Shown here piece after piece: positions 1-10,390 of a stretch of 64,000 nucleotides of DNA. Position numbers and translations under genes: made by a program. Below the pieces are notes generated by a model that searched no databases, was not told where the DNA came from, and saw nothing but the letters and a program-made list of their open reading frames with translations. The stretch is from positions 298,648 through 362,647 of the forward strand of contig NZ_JAIVMF010000003.1 in NCBI RefSeq assembly GCF_020176715.1, read 5' to 3'. Within the stretch, counting starts at the first letter, position 1. Each line of letters begins with the position of its first letter. Source of the stretch: Stappia stellulata (lineage in GTDB: Bacteria; Pseudomonadota; Alphaproteobacteria; Rhizobiales; Stappiaceae).

Positions 1-1
1 C

Positions 2-718
2 GAACAGGGCCGCACCCATTGGGTCGGCGACGAGATGGAGGTGCTCACCTCCGAAAGCACCTATCGCAGCGAGCCGGAAAATGCCTGGAAGCGCCTCAAG
101 CTCCGGGTGCGCAAGCCGATCGAGTTCGCCGTCCTGCAGGAAGTCGCCGCCTGGCGCGAGCGCGAGGCGCACAGCCGCAACGTTCCGCGCAACCGGGTGA
201 TCAAGGACGACGCGATCTATGAGGTCGCCGCGCAGCAGCCGGTAAACACCCAGGCGCTGGCCGCGCTGCGCACGATCCCGCGCGGCTTCGAGCGCTCGCG
301 GACGGCGGAAGACATTCTCGGTGCCGTCAAGCGTGCGCTCGCCATCCCCAAGGACGAGCTTCCGCAGGTACCCAAGGGCCGCATGGCGCCCGACGGGTCG
401 GCCGCGGCCGTCGATCTGCTGAAGGTGCTCCTGAAACTCATCAGCGAGGCCCAGGGCGTTGCCGCCAAGGTGATCGCGACCGTCGAGGATCTGGAAAAGA
501 TCGCGGCCAGCGACGATGCCGACGTTGCAGCCATGAAGGGCTGGCGCCGGGAGCTTTTCGGCGAAGCGGCCTTGAAGCTGAAGCGTGGCGAAGTCGCCCT
601 TGCCTTCAACGGCAAGCGCATTGTCGCCGTCGACCAGGCGGAGCCGATCCAGATGGAAAAGCAGAAGCCGTCGCGCAAGCGCAAGTCGCGTCAGAAAACT
701 GCCGAGACGGCGGATTGA
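2..718 (+). CDS. rnd: Ribonuclease D, C-terminal part (5' truncated by window edge)
   Basis: RNase D is a 3'-5' exoribonuclease that trims tRNA 3' ends and other structured RNAs in the cytoplasm. The open frame runs in from the left window edge, and only about 238 C-terminal residues are visible. They begin in the link after the DEDD exonuclease domain (HWVGDEMEVLTS) and contain an HRDC domain with the typical stretch LQEVAAWREREA followed by VPRNRVIKDDAI. The catalytic DEDD residues lie outside the window. The lysine/arginine-rich tail (KQKPSRKRKSRQK) probably contacts RNA. The gene converges on ppx with 13 bp between the stop codons. The first in-frame ATG in the window is internal and should not be taken as the start. 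Confidence 0.9.
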   Translation, partial: EQGRTHWVGDEMEVLTSESTYRSEPENAWKRLKLRVRKPIEFAVLQEVAAWREREAHSRNVPRNRVIKDDAIYEVAAQQPVNTQALAALRTIPRGFERSRTAEDILGAVKRALAIPKDELPQVPKGRMAPDGSAAAVDLLKVLLKLISEAQGVAAKVIATVEDLEKIAASDDADVAAMKGWRRELFGEAALKLKRGEVALAFNGKRIVAVDQAEPIQMEKQKPSRKRKSRQKTAETAD

Positions 719-731
719 GCAGGCGCGCCGC

Positions 732-2264
732 TCAGGCGGCGCCGTTCACCTGCACGCGCGCTTTCAGTCCCAACAGCCGTGCGAATTGCGTGGCGCGTTT
801 GCGCAGCCGCTCGCCGTCCAAAGCCTCGTAGTCGGCCGGCAGCGCGACAACCATTTCGCCGTCCACCACCGTCACATCGACCCGGGGCAGGATCCCGGCA
901 ACAGATGCGCTCACCACCGAGGCAAGACGCAGGGCGCCGCCGAGAATGCGGGCGCGGTCCTTCAGCCGTGTGTGCGCCAACTCGCGGATCCTCGGGCCCA
1001 GCGCATCCTCCACCAGTCCCTGATGGCGATAGAAGGCGGAAAGCGCCAGATAGGCGCGCCCCGCGTGATCGATCCCCACGAAGCCGGCGTTGGAAATGAT
1101 GTTGAGGCTCTGTTCGCCGCGATAATCGGGATGCGCGCGCCAGCCGATATCCGACAACAGGCAGCCGGCCGCCCTGAGCCTCCGCTCGTATTCGGTCTCG
1201 TCGATCCCGACGGCGGGAAACACCTTGTCGGTCCAGGCAACGAGTTCCTCGGAATAAGCCGGGGACCGGGCGCGCAGGGTGGAAAGTTCCCGCGCCGCCT
1301 CGATCAGGGGATCCTGATGTTTCACCTCTTCGGGCAAAAGATCGTAGAGCAGCCCTTCGCGAAGTCCGAGCGCGGACATGACGACGCTTTCGGCCTTGGA
1401 GCGCCTCAGCACGCGCTCCATCACCACCGCGCCGAAGGGCAGCAACTGGCGGCGGGCGCGCGACACAACGTCGATCATGCTCAGGCTTTCCGGGTCGCGG
1501 CGTGCAACAAGCTGGCAGAACTCGATTGCCTCCTCGGCCGGGATCGTATAGTCGTGCATCACATGCAGCGGATAGCCGTTCTGGAAGAGATGCAGCCGCG
1601 CCAGCGAGCGCCATGTGCCGCCAACGGCATAAAACGGCTTCCCAGCCCCAATCGGCAGCCAGTCGACGCCCTCCAGCGCCTGCTCCGCGATTTTCTGGGC
1701 CTTGGCGGTTTTTCCGTCGGCCTCTTCCTGCAGCCGAATCCCCCCGAGCGGCAGGGTCTGGCCCCGGCCGATTTCCTCGTTGTTCAACTCGACCAGTTCA
1801 AGGCTGCCGCCGCCAAGGTCGCCGACGATGCCATCGGGCCGCCACATGCCCGAGACGATGCCAAGTGCGGCCAGGCGTGCCTCGTCCCGGCCGGACAGGA
1901 GGCGCACATGGGTGCGGCAGATGCGCTCCACGGTCTCGATGAACGCTGCACCGTTTTCCGCGTCCCGCGTTGCCGCCGTCGCCATGATGAACACGTCGAT
2001 GACGCCGATCTGGTCGCAGAGCTTGCGGAACCGGGCCAGCGCGCGCACGGCCATGTCGACCGACTTGTCGGCCAGTCGTCCCGTCGCGCCGACGCCGCGT
2101 CCAAGCCCCGCCAGGACCTTTTCGTTGAAGAGAACCGTCGGCGTGCGGGCGTGGCGTTCGTAGACGACCAGGCGGATCGAGTTCGAGCCGATATCGATGA
2201 CGGCCACGGGCCCGCTGCCGTTCAGCCGCCCGCGTACGATGTCCGTATGCGGAGCATCACCCAC
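732..2264 (-). CDS. ppx: Exopolyphosphatase (Ppx/GppA family)
   Basis: Hydrolyses terminal phosphates of polyphosphate (and possibly pppGpp). The 510-residue protein has the ASKHA phosphate-1 motif [13 protein letters not shown] near residue 24 and the phosphate-2 motif [12 protein letters not shown] near 150. A C-terminal HD-like half follows, giving the usual length for alphaproteobacterial Ppx. The start is a GTG inside the end of ppk; the two genes overlap by 8 nt, so translation is probably coupled. Pairing with ppk puts polyphosphate synthesis and breakdown in one transcript. A second, longer Ppx/GppA protein lies at 36.8-38.5 kb, so roles may be divided between them; which one acts on (p)ppGpp cannot be read from sequence. 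Confidence 0.93.
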   Translation of the reverse strand: MGDAPHTDIVRGRLNGSGPVAVIDIGSNSIRLVVYERHARTPTVLFNEKVLAGLGRGVGATGRLADKSVDMAVRALARFRKLCDQIGVIDVFIMATAATRDAENGAAFIETVERICRTHVRLLSGRDEARLAALGIVSGMWRPDGIVGDLGGGSLELVELNNEEIGRGQTLPLGGIRLQEEADGKTAKAQKIAEQALEGVDWLPIGAGKPFYAVGGTWRSLARLHLFQNGYPLHVMHDYTIPAEEAIEFCQLVARRDPESLSMIDVVSRARRQLLPFGAVVMERVLRRSKAESVVMSALGLREGLLYDLLPEEVKHQDPLIEAARELSTLRARSPAYSEELVAWTDKVFPAVGIDETEYERRLRAAGCLLSDIGWRAHPDYRGEQSLNIISNAGFVGIDHAGRAYLALSAFYRHQGLVEDALGPRIRELAHTRLKDRARILGGALRLASVVSASVAGILPRVDVTVVDGEMVVALPADYEALDGERLRKRATQFARLLGLKARVQVNGAA

Positions 2265-4482
2265 GCGCCTTCGGCTCCGTGAAGGATTTCGGGCTGTGGC
2301 TGCGCAGCGACTTGCCGCGACCGGAAAGCGATGGATTTGTCATGAAGTACTGATGCGCGTTGAAGCGCTTTTCTCCTCGCGACAGCCTGACGCGTTCATG
2401 CCCCCCGTCGGCGAGAAGACGCCAGCTTTGCTGGTTGTCCTTCAAGTTGGCGACCATGATCTGATCGAGCACCTGTTCGTGGACGGTTGGCGACAGGAGC
2501 GGAGCGAGCGTTTCCACGCGCCTGTCGATGTTGCGCGGCATCAGGTCCGCCGAGCCGATATAGACCACCGCCTGCGGCGAGGGAAGCCCGTGGCCGTTGC
2601 CGAAGCAGAAAATCCGGCTGTGCTCCAGGAAGCGGCCGACAATCGACTTGGCGCGGATGTTGTCCGACAGCCCCGGAATGCCCGGACGCAGACAGCAGAT
2701 CCCCCGGATCACAAGGTCGATCTGCACGCCGGCCTGGCTCGCCTCGTAGAGCGCGTCGATGATGCCGGGATCGACCAGCGAGTTCATCTTCATCCAGATC
2801 TGCGCCGGCCGGCCGGCCTTGGCATGTTCGGCTTCCGCCGCGATCAGCGCCGTCATCTTCTGGCGCAGCGTGACCGGCGACACCATCATGTGCTTCAGCT
2901 CGACCGGCTCGGCATAGCCGGTGATGTAGTTGAAGATCTTTGCCGCCTCGCGGCCGATCTCCGGGTCCGCGGTGAAATAGGACAGATCCGTGTAGATCCG
3001 CGCGGTGATCGGATGATAGTTGCCCGTGCCCATGTGACAGTAGGTGCGCAGCTCGCCGTGCTCGCGCCGGATCACCATCGACAGTTTGGCGTGCGTCTTG
3101 AGTTCCAGAAAGCCGAAGACGACCTGCACGCCGGCGCGCTCCAGGTCCCGCGCCCAGCGGATGTTGGCCTCCTCGTCGAAGCGCGCCTTGAGTTCCACCA
3201 GCGCCGTGACGGATTTCCCCGCTTCCGCCGCCTCGGCCAGCGCCTTGACGATCGGCGAATTGTTGGAGGTGCGATAGAGCGTCTGCTTGATGGCGACCAC
3301 ATCCGGGTCCTGCGCCGCCTGGCGCAGGTACTGCACCACGACGTCGAAGGATTCATACGGGTGGTGGACGATGATGTCCTTTTGCTGGATCGCCGCGAGG
3401 CAGTCGCCGCCGTGCTCGCGGATGCGCTCGGGGAACCGCGGCGTGAAGGGTTCGAACTTCAGGTCGTCGCGATCGATGGAGACAAGCTGCGAGAGATTGT
3501 TCAAGGCAAGCAGCCCGTCGACCCGGAAATTCTGCTCCGGCTCCACATCCAGCGCCTCGGCCACGAACTCGCTCAGGGACGCGGGGGTCGTGTCCTCGAT
3601 CTCGAGACGGATCACCGACCCGCGACGGCGACGTTTCAGCGCGCTCTCGAAGAGGCGCACCAGATCCTCCGCCTCTTCCTCGATCTCCAGATCGGAATCG
3701 CGCACGACGCGAAACGCGCCCTTCCCCCGGATCTCATAGCCGGGGAACAACCGCGTGATGAACAGCCCGACGGCATTCTCGATGGTGATGAAGCGGGCGC
3801 CCGCCTCCCCGTCGATCTCCGGCAGCCGCACGAACCGCTCCACCTGGGCGGGTATGCGCAAGAGCGCGGTCATGCCGCGACCGCCCTTTTCCGGCGCAAG
3901 CTCGAGCGCCAGCGAGAAGCCTAGGTTGGCGATGAAGGGAAAGGGATGCGCCGGGTCGATCGCCAGCGGCGTCAGCACGGGAAAGATATGGGCGAGGAAG
4001 TGTTCCTCGAGCCAGACCATGTCGGAGGCCGAGAGATCCGCGCCCTCGACGATCGCAACCCCTTCCGCGGCCAGCAGCTTGCGCATCTCGCGCCAGACGT
4101 CCTGTTGCTCGGCCTGAAGATCGAGCCCGGCCGTCGACACACGCTCAAGCTGCTCCGCCGGCGTCAGCCCGTCGATCGACCGGGTCGAGACGCCCTCGCG
4201 CATCTGGGCGCGCAGACCCGCGACCCGCACCATGAAGAACTCGTCGAGGTTGTTGGCCGAGATCGACAGGAACCGCAGGCGCTCCAGCAGCGGATGAGAG
4301 GTGTTTTCCGCCTCTTCCAAGACCCGTCGATTGAATTGCAGCCAGGAGAGCTCGCGATTGATGAACCGGCTGGGATGGCCGGCCAGAGCCTCGGCCGCAT
4401 CGGACCCGCGCGGATCGGCGCCGGCCGGCGCGGCGGCCGTCTTGGTATCAGACGCCGGTTGGGTCGCGCTGCTGTCGTTCAT
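2257..4482 (-). CDS. ppk: Polyphosphate kinase 1
   Basis: Transfers the gamma phosphate of ATP reversibly onto polyphosphate through phosphohistidine intermediates. The 741-residue product has the family N-domain ([20 protein letters not shown]), the HKD-like segment [10 protein letters not shown] with the histidine expected to be phosphorylated, the following [20 protein letters not shown], and the second histidine site [12 protein letters not shown] chose the ATG preceded by AGGAGA at about 5 nt; an in-frame ATG 32 codons upstream lacks that site and would add a low-complexity leader. The first 35 residues after the start are Ala/Thr/Pro-rich and probably disordered. The gene overlaps ppx downstream. 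Confidence 0.95.
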   Translation of the reverse strand: MNDSSATQPASDTKTAAAPAGADPRGSDAAEALAGHPSRFINRELSWLQFNRRVLEEAENTSHPLLERLRFLSISANNLDEFFMVRVAGLRAQMREGVSTRSIDGLTPAEQLERVSTAGLDLQAEQQDVWREMRKLLAAEGVAIVEGADLSASDMVWLEEHFLAHIFPVLTPLAIDPAHPFPFIANLGFSLALELAPEKGGRGMTALLRIPAQVERFVRLPEIDGEAGARFITIENAVGLFITRLFPGYEIRGKGAFRVVRDSDLEIEEEAEDLVRLFESALKRRRRGSVIRLEIEDTTPASLSEFVAEALDVEPEQNFRVDGLLALNNLSQLVSIDRDDLKFEPFTPRFPERIREHGGDCLAAIQQKDIIVHHPYESFDVVVQYLRQAAQDPDVVAIKQTLYRTSNNSPIVKALAEAAEAGKSVTALVELKARFDEEANIRWARDLERAGVQVVFGFLELKTHAKLSMVIRREHGELRTYCHMGTGNYHPITARIYTDLSYFTADPEIGREAAKIFNYITGYAEPVELKHMMVSPVTLRQKMTALIAAEAEHAKAGRPAQIWMKMNSLVDPGIIDALYEASQAGVQIDLVIRGICCLRPGIPGLSDNIRAKSIVGRFLEHSRIFCFGNGHGLPSPQAVVYIGSADLMPRNIDRRVETLAPLLSPTVHEQVLDQIMVANLKDNQQSWRLLADGGHERVRLSRGEKRFNAHQYFMTNPSLSGRGKSLRSHSPKSFTEPKARG

Positions 4483-4581
4483 GGCTCTCTCCTGTTGCGC
4501 TGCGGCGCGTCCCGCCTGGGAACCCGCGTCGCCGCGCATCCTATCCGACCGGTTTGACGGTTTTACATCACCCGGCAAAGC

Positions 4582-5274
4582 TTATCCTGCGGCTGCGAGG
4601 ATGCGCGCGGCAAGCGGCCGCGTGATCCTGCGCCCGGCGGCGAGCGACGCCCGGTCAAGGGCCTCGACCAGCGCCTGTGCCGCCGCCACCGAGCGTTCCA
4701 TGCGCACCACCAGATAGTCAACGACCGTCGGATCAATATCGATCTGCCGATCCGAGAACAGCTTGACCAGCACCTGCCGCAACAGCCCGTCGTCGGGCTC
4801 GAGGATTTCCACCGGCGTCGCCGCACGCAATCGCGATGCGAGATCCGGCAATTTCAGCCCCCAGCTCACGGGCCAGGTGCGCGACGTGATCAGCACCGCC
4901 GCGCCCCGGTCGCGCGCAAGGTTGAGCAGGTGAAAGAGCGCCGTCTCATCGAAGCCGCGATGGGCATCCTCGACGGCCACCGCGCCCGGAGCCACGAGCG
5001 CTTCCATGTCGGCGCTCGCCAGTTGCGGTGCCTCGACGAGCGCGCCGCCGCTTTCGGAAAGCCAGATTTGCGTCAGATGGCTCTTGCCCGAGCCGACCGG
5101 TCCGGCAAGCAGCGTTACCGGTGCCGGCCAGGCGGGCCAGGCATCGATCAGGCCGAAGGCCGCCTCGTTCGAGGCGCCGATGAGAAAATCGTCGCGTCCC
5201 TGTGCCGCCTGATGCGGAAGCACCAGGGGCAACTGGCCATCGGCGTGCCCGCTGCGATCAATCATGGTGCTCAT
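4582..5274 (-). CDS. hdaA: DnaA-related inactivator HdaA
   Basis: HdaA/Hda stimulates ATP hydrolysis by DnaA together with the beta clamp, preventing re-initiation of replication. The 230-residue protein is a lone DnaA-type AAA+ module with Walker A GPVGSGKSHL and a degenerate Walker B (VAVEDAHRG), and it lacks the DNA-binding domain of DnaA. An N-terminal QLPLVLP segment resembles a clamp-binding motif, as known for Hda proteins. The ATG start lies 17 nt inside the end of the upstream AI-2E permease gene; another in-frame ATG lies three codons later, so the exact start is uncertain. The neighbourhood permease-hdaA-ppk is typical of Rhizobiales. Confidence 0.88.
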   Translation of the reverse strand: MSTMIDRSGHADGQLPLVLPHQAAQGRDDFLIGASNEAAFGLIDAWPAWPAPVTLLAGPVGSGKSHLTQIWLSESGGALVEAPQLASADMEALVAPGAVAVEDAHRGFDETALFHLLNLARDRGAAVLITSRTWPVSWGLKLPDLASRLRAATPVEILEPDDGLLRQVLVKLFSDRQIDIDPTVVDYLVVRMERSVAAAQALVEALDRASLAAGRRITRPLAARILAAAG

Positions 5275-6346
5275 CCGCCCGCGCGTGCCCCGGACCGGAA
5301 TAAAGCGAACTCGCCAGATACTGAGAGAGCACAAACCGCGCCAGCACACCGATCATCGCCGCCGCCGGCACCGCGATCAGCATGCCGACGAAACCGAAGA
5401 GGTAACCGAAGGCGAAAAGCGCGAACATCAGCCAGACGGGATGCAGGCCGACCGTCTTGCCGACAAGCTTCGGCTGCAGGACGTTGCCCTCCAGGAACTG
5501 GCCGATGGCGAAGACGACGAGCACAGCGCCGATCATCACCCAGTCCGGCCAGAACTGCACCAGCGCCACCCCCAGCGACACCACGAGGCCGAGCGTCGCA
5601 CCGACGTAGGGAATGAAGCTGACAAGGCCGGCGCCGATCCCGATCAGCAGCCCGAAGTTCAGCCCCACGGCGGCAAGGCCGATGGCATAGAAGGCGCCGA
5701 GCAGGATGCAGACGCTGAGCTGCCCCCGCAGGAAACCCGCAACGGCCGTGTCCATCTCCTTGGCCAGCCGCTCGATGGTGTCGCGATGCTGGCGCGGCAG
5801 CCATCCGTCGACCCGCTCGACCATATGGTCCCAGTCGAGCAGCAGATAGAAGGCGACCACCGGCGTCACCACGAAGAGCGACAGCACCGAAAGCAGCGCC
5901 TGCCCGCCGTTCCACAGCGACTTGGCAACCCCTGCGATCCAGCCGGCGCCCTCGCCGAGCAATCCGCCGACGTTCGATTTCAGTTCGTCACTTCCGATCC
6001 CGAGCACTTCGAAGACGCGCTGGCCGAGGTTTTCCGTCATCAGCGTCTGCAAGGCACCGACGAGCTTGGGAAGCTCGGACAGGAACGCGGAGAGCTGATT
6101 GCCGAGAACCGGCAACAGAAGCAGCAGGGTGAGCACGAAGGCGATCACGAAGACCGCAAGAATGGCGATGGTCGCGGCGAGCCGGTGCAGGCCGAGGCGC
6201 TCGAGCCGGTCGGCGATCGGATCGAGCAGATAGGCAAGCGCCATGCCGGCGACGAACGGCAGCAGGATGGGGCTGAAAAGATAGACGAACGCGGCGAATG
6301 CCGCGAAGGAGCCGAGCCAAAAGTAGATTTGCCGTTTCAAGGTCAA
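5258..6346 (-). CDS. AI-2E family (PerM) membrane transporter
   Basis: A 362-residue integral membrane protein of the AI-2E/PerM family, with about seven or eight hydrophobic segments. Examples are [19 protein letters not shown] near the N-terminus, [19 protein letters not shown] near residue 60 and repeated helices after 200 ending in [20 protein letters not shown]. Family members are exporters or antiporters of varied or unknown substrates; AI-2 export is only one case, so no substrate is assigned. The most plausible start is a TTG encoding [12 protein letters not shown], because no ATG lies near the N-terminus; this start is only moderately sure. The stop lies within the start region of hdaA, so translation is probably coupled. 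Confidence 0.85.
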   Translation of the reverse strand: MTLKRQIYFWLGSFAAFAAFVYLFSPILLPFVAGMALAYLLDPIADRLERLGLHRLAATIAILAVFVIAFVLTLLLLLPVLGNQLSAFLSELPKLVGALQTLMTENLGQRVFEVLGIGSDELKSNVGGLLGEGAGWIAGVAKSLWNGGQALLSVLSLFVVTPVVAFYLLLDWDHMVERVDGWLPRQHRDTIERLAKEMDTAVAGFLRGQLSVCILLGAFYAIGLAAVGLNFGLLIGIGAGLVSFIPYVGATLGLVVSLGVALVQFWPDWVMIGAVLVVFAIGQFLEGNVLQPKLVGKTVGLHPVWLMFALFAFGYLFGFVGMLIAVPAAAMIGVLARFVLSQYLASSLYSGPGHARADEHHD

Positions 6347-6410
6347 GATGGTTCGTCCCGTCTTCGCCGGGTCTAGCGGCGGTGCGTCACGATGCGTCGG
6401 CCCGCGGCGG

Positions 6411-6956
6411 TCAGGATGCGCGATCCGCCGCCGCCATGTGGCGGAGCCAAGCCAGCAGATAGGCAGCCGCAGACAGCAGCGTCAAGATGGCGGTGGCGAC
6501 GATCATGCCGTTTTCCAGCCAGACCACACGAACCCCGTAGGCCGCCTTGCCGAGCAGGGTCGCGGCGGTGACGATCTGAAAGACGGTGGTCGCCTTGCTG
6601 ATGAAAAACGGCCGGATCTCGACCGGCCGGCCCATGATCCACGACAGGTTGACCGCCCCGACGATAAGCAGGTCGCGCGCCGTCACCGCGATCACCAGCC
6701 ACAAGGGCATCAGGCCGGCAAAGAGCAGCGACAGATACACCGCGACCATCAGCGCCTTGTCGGCAATCGGATCGAGATAGGCGCCAAGCTCGCTTTGCAT
6801 GTCGAACCGCCGGGCGATGTAGCCGTCAATCCCGTCGGAAATGCCGGACAGCACGAACAGCCAGAACGCAGCCGCGAAGAAGCCGTCCGCGATCAGCCAG
6901 ACGACGACCGGAACCCCGAGCAGACGGGCAATCGTGATGAGATTGGGCAATGTCAC
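6411..6956 (-). CDS. CDP-alcohol phosphatidyltransferase family protein
   Basis: Membrane enzyme that moves a phosphatidyl group from a CDP-diacylglycerol-type donor to an alcohol acceptor (phosphatidylglycerophosphate or cardiolipin synthase type). The 181-residue protein carries the full family motif, seen as [11 protein letters not shown] followed by [11 protein letters not shown], i.e. D-x2-D-G-x2-A-R-x8-G-x3-D-x3-D, and has about four hydrophobic helices. The GTG start gives [12 protein letters not shown], the usual beginning of these proteins, with GAGGGC about 9 nt upstream. A larger open frame runs through this start but is antisense to purM and is rejected. It is divergent from purM across about 105 bp. 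Which acceptor is used cannot be decided. Confidence 0.88.
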   Translation of the reverse strand: MTLPNLITIARLLGVPVVVWLIADGFFAAAFWLFVLSGISDGIDGYIARRFDMQSELGAYLDPIADKALMVAVYLSLLFAGLMPLWLVIAVTARDLLIVGAVNLSWIMGRPVEIRPFFISKATTVFQIVTAATLLGKAAYGVRVVWLENGMIVATAILTLLSAAAYLLAWLRHMAAADRAS

Positions 6957-7061
6957 CGTCGGCCCTCGACGGAGCTTGTGAACAGGCACCCGGGTTTTTC
7001 TTGCATTCGCGACTTTCTGTGTTTGTATGCGCGCCCTGATCAGGGTTTCGGAGACAATAGC

Positions 7062-8144
7062 ATGAGCGAGGCAAGCCCCTCGGGTGGCAACGGCCTGAGC
7101 TACGCCGATGCAGGTGTGGATATCGATGCGGGCAACGCCCTCGTCAAGCGGATCAAGCCCCTTGTGAAGGCAACCGCCCGCCCCGGCGCGGACGGAGAGA
7201 TCGGCGGCTTCGGCGGCGTGTTCGACCTCAAGGCGGCCGGCTTCACCGATCCCGTGCTCGTCGCCGCGAACGACGGCGTCGGCACCAAACTCAAGATTGC
7301 TATCGACAGCGCGCAGCACGACACGGTCGGCATCGATCTCGTGGCGATGTGCGTCAACGATCTGGTCGTCCAGGGCGCGGAGCCCTTGTTCTTCCTCGAC
7401 TATTACGCCTGCGGCGCGCTCGACATCGAGACCGCCGCCGCCGTGGTCGCGGGTATCGCCGAAGGCTGCCGCCGCGCGGGCTGCGCGCTGATCGGCGGCG
7501 AGACCGCCGAAATGCCCGGCATGTATGGCGACAAGGACTATGACCTCGCCGGTTTCGCGGTGGGTGCTGCCGAACGCGGCAACCTGCTGCCGCGCGGCGA
7601 TGCCGCTGCCGGCGACGTGCTTCTTGCGCTCGGGTCCTCCGGCGTCCACTCCAACGGCTATTCGCTGGTGCGCAAGATCGTCGAGCGCTCCGGCCTCGAC
7701 TGGAGCGCCAATGCGCCCTTTGCGCCCGGCACGAGCCTCGGCGCAGCGCTGATGACGCCGACGCGGATTTACGTGAAGCCGCTGCTTGCCGCCCTGAAGG
7801 CCGGCCCGGGCATCAAGGCGCTGGCGCATATCACCGGCGGCGGCCTGCCGGAAAACCTGCCCCGTGTGCTGCCCGACACGCTTGCCGCGCGCATCGACCT
7901 CACCGCCCTCTCCGTGCCGCCCGTCTTCGGCTGGCTCGCATCGACCGGCGGCGTCGCCCAGTCGGAAATGCTGCGCACCTTCAACTGCGGCGTCGGCATG
8001 GTCGTCGCCGTCTCTGCCGACACCGCCGAGGCGGTCGCCGAGGTGCTTCGCGCCGAAGGCGAGACGGTCAGTCGCATCGGCACGCTCGAGCCCCGCGCCG
8101 CCGGGGGCGACGCCGTGATCTTCGACGGGGCCCTGGCACTTTGA
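7062..8144 (+). CDS. purM: Phosphoribosylformylglycinamidine cyclo-ligase
   Basis: PurM (AIR synthetase) uses ATP to close the imidazole ring of FGAM in de novo purine synthesis. The 360-residue protein has the family start [20 protein letters not shown], the segment [13 protein letters not shown], the ATP-binding stretch [15 protein letters not shown], and the signature [14 protein letters not shown] as [16 protein letters not shown]. Its length is usual for the family. The ATG was chosen because the open frame upstream lacks homology. The stop overlaps the TTG start of purN by 4 nt (TTGA), so the two steps are translationally coupled. Confidence 0.97.
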   Translation: MSEASPSGGNGLSYADAGVDIDAGNALVKRIKPLVKATARPGADGEIGGFGGVFDLKAAGFTDPVLVAANDGVGTKLKIAIDSAQHDTVGIDLVAMCVNDLVVQGAEPLFFLDYYACGALDIETAAAVVAGIAEGCRRAGCALIGGETAEMPGMYGDKDYDLAGFAVGAAERGNLLPRGDAAAGDVLLALGSSGVHSNGYSLVRKIVERSGLDWSANAPFAPGTSLGAALMTPTRIYVKPLLAALKAGPGIKALAHITGGGLPENLPRVLPDTLAARIDLTALSVPPVFGWLASTGGVAQSEMLRTFNCGVGMVVAVSADTAEAVAEVLRAEGETVSRIGTLEPRAAGGDAVIFDGALAL

Positions 8145-8806
8145 GCAAGACCTCCACGCGCCGCCGCACGGCCATTCTGGTCTCCGGGCGCGGTTCCAAC
8201 ATGACGGCCCTGCTCGCGGCCGCTGCCGATCCGGCCTTTCCGGCCCGCATCGACGTGGTGATCGCCAATGTTCCCGGCGCACCGGCGCTGGACAAGGCAG
8301 CGGAAGCCGGCGTCGAGGCGCTCACGGTCGATCATCGCGGCGCGGGCGGGCGTCAGGCGTTCGAGGAGCGTCTGGACGCCGAATTGCGGGCCCGCGACAT
8401 CGAGCTCGTCTGCCTCGCCGGCTTCATGCGCATTCTCACGCCGTGGTTCGTGGACCGCTGGAACGACCGGCTGATCAACATCCATCCGGCGCTGCTGCCG
8501 GCCTTCAAGGGTCTCGACACCCACGCCCGTGCGCTTGCTGAGGGCTGCAAGATCCACGGCGCCACGGTGCATTTCGTGCGCTCGGAGATGGACACCGGCC
8601 CGGTGATCGCGCAAGGCGCCGTCGCGGTCGGCGACGACGACACGCCCGAGATGCTCGGCGCACGGGTGCTTGAGGTCGAACATGCGATCTATCCGCAGGC
8701 GTTGAAGCTTGTGGCATCCGGCGCCTATGAGATCGACGGAATGCGCGTGCGCGCCACCTCTGCCGCCACCCTCTTCCCGGCGGCGCTGATCGTGCCGGCC
8801 GGCTGA
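8141..8806 (+). CDS. purN: Phosphoribosylglycinamide formyltransferase
   Basis: PurN formylates GAR with 10-formyl-tetrahydrofolate, an earlier step of the same purine pathway as PurM. The 221-residue protein shows the start [19 protein letters not shown], the catalytic [12 protein letters not shown] segment (Asn and His) and the later [12 protein letters not shown] carrying the catalytic Asp. The start is a TTG overlapping the purM stop by 4 nt, which is the only arrangement that preserves the N-terminal strand. It converges on the WYL regulator with 8 bp between the stop codons. Confidence 0.96.
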   Translation: MSKTSTRRRTAILVSGRGSNMTALLAAAADPAFPARIDVVIANVPGAPALDKAAEAGVEALTVDHRGAGGRQAFEERLDAELRARDIELVCLAGFMRILTPWFVDRWNDRLINIHPALLPAFKGLDTHARALAEGCKIHGATVHFVRSEMDTGPVIAQGAVAVGDDDTPEMLGARVLEVEHAIYPQALKLVASGAYEIDGMRVRATSAATLFPAALIVPAG

Positions 8807-8814
8807 GACACGCG

Positions 8815-9549
8815 CTATTCCGCCGCCTGAACCTCGGTTTCCGCGTGATCCAGCGGCCGGCAGTCCGGCTCCGCCATGAGAGCGGCCTGCCACTCGGCGT
8901 AGAGACGCTTGCGCCCGCGCGGCGGGCGGGCCTCAAGCACGATCATTTCCAGCATGCGATCGGTCCGGAAATTGCGAAAATCGTTTCTCAGCTCGCACCA
9001 GGCCGCCAGCACGCGGGCGCGCTCGAAGAACGCCAGAACAATCGGCCAGATCACCCGGCGCTCCGGCGCGCGTCCGGGAACCTGATACAGGATCTCGACC
9101 TTGTATCCCGAGCGCAACGCCTCGCGCAGGCGAACGAGTTCGATCCGGTCGGCCGGCAGAACGCCCGGCGGCGGTGCATAAAGCGGCGCATCGAGAAAGC
9201 CGTCGCGCAATCCACCCGGCAGCACGCTGGCGATCTTGGCCACCGCGTCGCGCGCGGTGCGAACGATTGCCGCATCGCCCCGCCCCTCCGCCATGCGCAG
9301 GCCGAGCATGACGATCTCCAGTTCCTCCGCGTTGAACATCAGCGGCGGCAGGTCGTAGCCATCCTCAAGCACATAGCCGATGCCGGCTTCGCCCCGCACC
9401 GGCACGCCGGAGGCCTGCAACGCGACGATGTCGCGGTAGACAGTGCGCAGCGACACCTCCAGTTCGCTGGCAATGGCGCCGCCGCTCACCGGCCCGCGCG
9501 CCCGGCGCATCACCTGGATGATCTGCAGCAGTCTGTCTGCCCTGCGCAT
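8815..9549 (-). CDS. WYL-domain transcriptional regulator (YafY/DeoR-like HTH)
   Basis: A 244-residue DNA-binding regulator. Residues 1-60 form a winged helix (RRADRLLQIIQVMRR, then SELEVSLRTVYRDIVALQASG), and a WYL-type ligand-sensing region follows (roughly 130-225). The ATG used has GGGAGA about 8 nt upstream; an earlier in-frame start would run into the operator-like palindrome. It diverges from a glutathione transferase-like gene, and the 90-bp gap holds a perfect 8-bp inverted repeat, so autoregulation and control of that neighbour are likely. Members of this family often regulate detoxification or DNA-damage genes; the inducer is unknown. Confidence 0.88.
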   Translation of the reverse strand: MRRADRLLQIIQVMRRARGPVSGGAIASELEVSLRTVYRDIVALQASGVPVRGEAGIGYVLEDGYDLPPLMFNAEELEIVMLGLRMAEGRGDAAIVRTARDAVAKIASVLPGGLRDGFLDAPLYAPPPGVLPADRIELVRLREALRSGYKVEILYQVPGRAPERRVIWPIVLAFFERARVLAAWCELRNDFRNFRTDRMLEMIVLEARPPRGRKRLYAEWQAALMAEPDCRPLDHAETEVQAAE

Positions 9550-9570
9550 CGCTGTTTCTCCCGTCTCACA

Positions 9571-9592
9571 TGCTGACAATATGCTGTCAGCA
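9571..9592. promoter_or_regulatory. Probable operator for the WYL regulator
   Basis: A perfect inverted repeat, TGCTGACA and TGTCAGCA, separated by 6 bp (atatgc). It lies 22 bp upstream of the regulator start and 48 bp upstream of the divergent glutathione transferase-like gene. Its position and symmetry fit a dimeric helix-turn-helix protein controlling both genes. Function is inferred. Confidence 0.65.
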
Positions 9593-9639
9593 GCGCCTTG
9601 CTACAAGCACCGTCGTGACAACAAACGGAGGTACTTTCG

Positions 9640-10383
9640 ATGCTTGAACTTCTCGATTTTCCGGTGCGGGCCGAAATCCGCAGCCTGTCCCCCTTTGTCT
9701 ACAAGGCCGAAGCGCTTCTGGCGCTCTGCGGCTGCGACTATCGCAAGGAAGCGGTCGCCGATCTCTCGCTGCTGCCCCATGGCAAGGTGCCCGTGCTCAG
9801 GGACGGCGATCTCGTCATTCCCGACAGTTCCCTGATCCAGCGCCATCTGGAACAGCATCACGGCCTTGCCATTGATGCGCAACTGACGGATCTCGAGCGA
9901 GCCATGGCGGAAGCCTTCCGCCGTATGGCCGAGGAGCACCTGCGTTGGACGATGGTTTACGCCCGCTGGGTCGACCCCGCCGGCGAGGACGAGATCGTTG
10001 CCGCCGCCTTTTCCGACGTGCCGGAAGCCGCGCGCCGGTCCGTTTTCCTCGAGGTGCGCGAACAGGTGCGCCAGTCGCTTCACATGCAGGGGATCGGGCG
10101 GCATGCACCGGAAGAGATCTACGCCTTCGGCTGCAAGGACCTCGACGCCATCGCAACCTTTCTCGACGACAAGCCCTTCTTCATGGGAGATCGCCCGACA
10201 AGCGTCGACGCCTTCCTCGCGGGACTGCTGATCAACATGCTGACAAGCCGCATCGACACGCCCCTGACGCATCATGCCCAGGCGATCCCCGCCTTCGCGG
10301 ACTATGTCGTGCGCATCGAGCGCGAGGTGTTCGGACCGCGCGCGATGCTTCCCGCACATCTGGCGGAGGCCGCGGCCGCCTGA
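9640..10383 (+). CDS. Glutathione S-transferase-like protein
   Basis: A 247-residue protein with an N-terminal thioredoxin-like domain (VYKAEALLALCGCDYRKEAV, then HGKVPVLRDGDLVIPDSSLI, the cis-proline and Ser/Asp glutathione-site pattern) and an all-helical C-terminal half. The arrangement resembles the metaxin/FAX-like branch of glutathione transferases rather than the classic short ones. RBS CGGAGG lies 8 nt upstream of the ATG. It is divergent from the WYL regulator and shares the palindromic operator with it. A role in detoxification is likely but the substrate is unknown. Confidence 0.82.
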   Translation: MLELLDFPVRAEIRSLSPFVYKAEALLALCGCDYRKEAVADLSLLPHGKVPVLRDGDLVIPDSSLIQRHLEQHHGLAIDAQLTDLERAMAEAFRRMAEEHLRWTMVYARWVDPAGEDEIVAAAFSDVPEAARRSVFLEVREQVRQSLHMQGIGRHAPEEIYAFGCKDLDAIATFLDDKPFFMGDRPTSVDAFLAGLLINMLTSRIDTPLTHHAQAIPAFADYVVRIEREVFGPRAMLPAHLAEAAAA

Positions 10384-10390
10384 GGCTGCT

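Noticed and set aside
585..3924. Long plus-strand open frames over ppx and ppk (565 and 575 codons)
   Set aside because: They are antisense to clearly recognised ppx and ppk, have no family motifs and arise from the high GC content, which removes stop codons.
6957..8282. Extension of the phosphatidyltransferase frame upstream across purM
   Set aside because: The extension is antisense to purM; the GTG at 6956 gives the normal family start.
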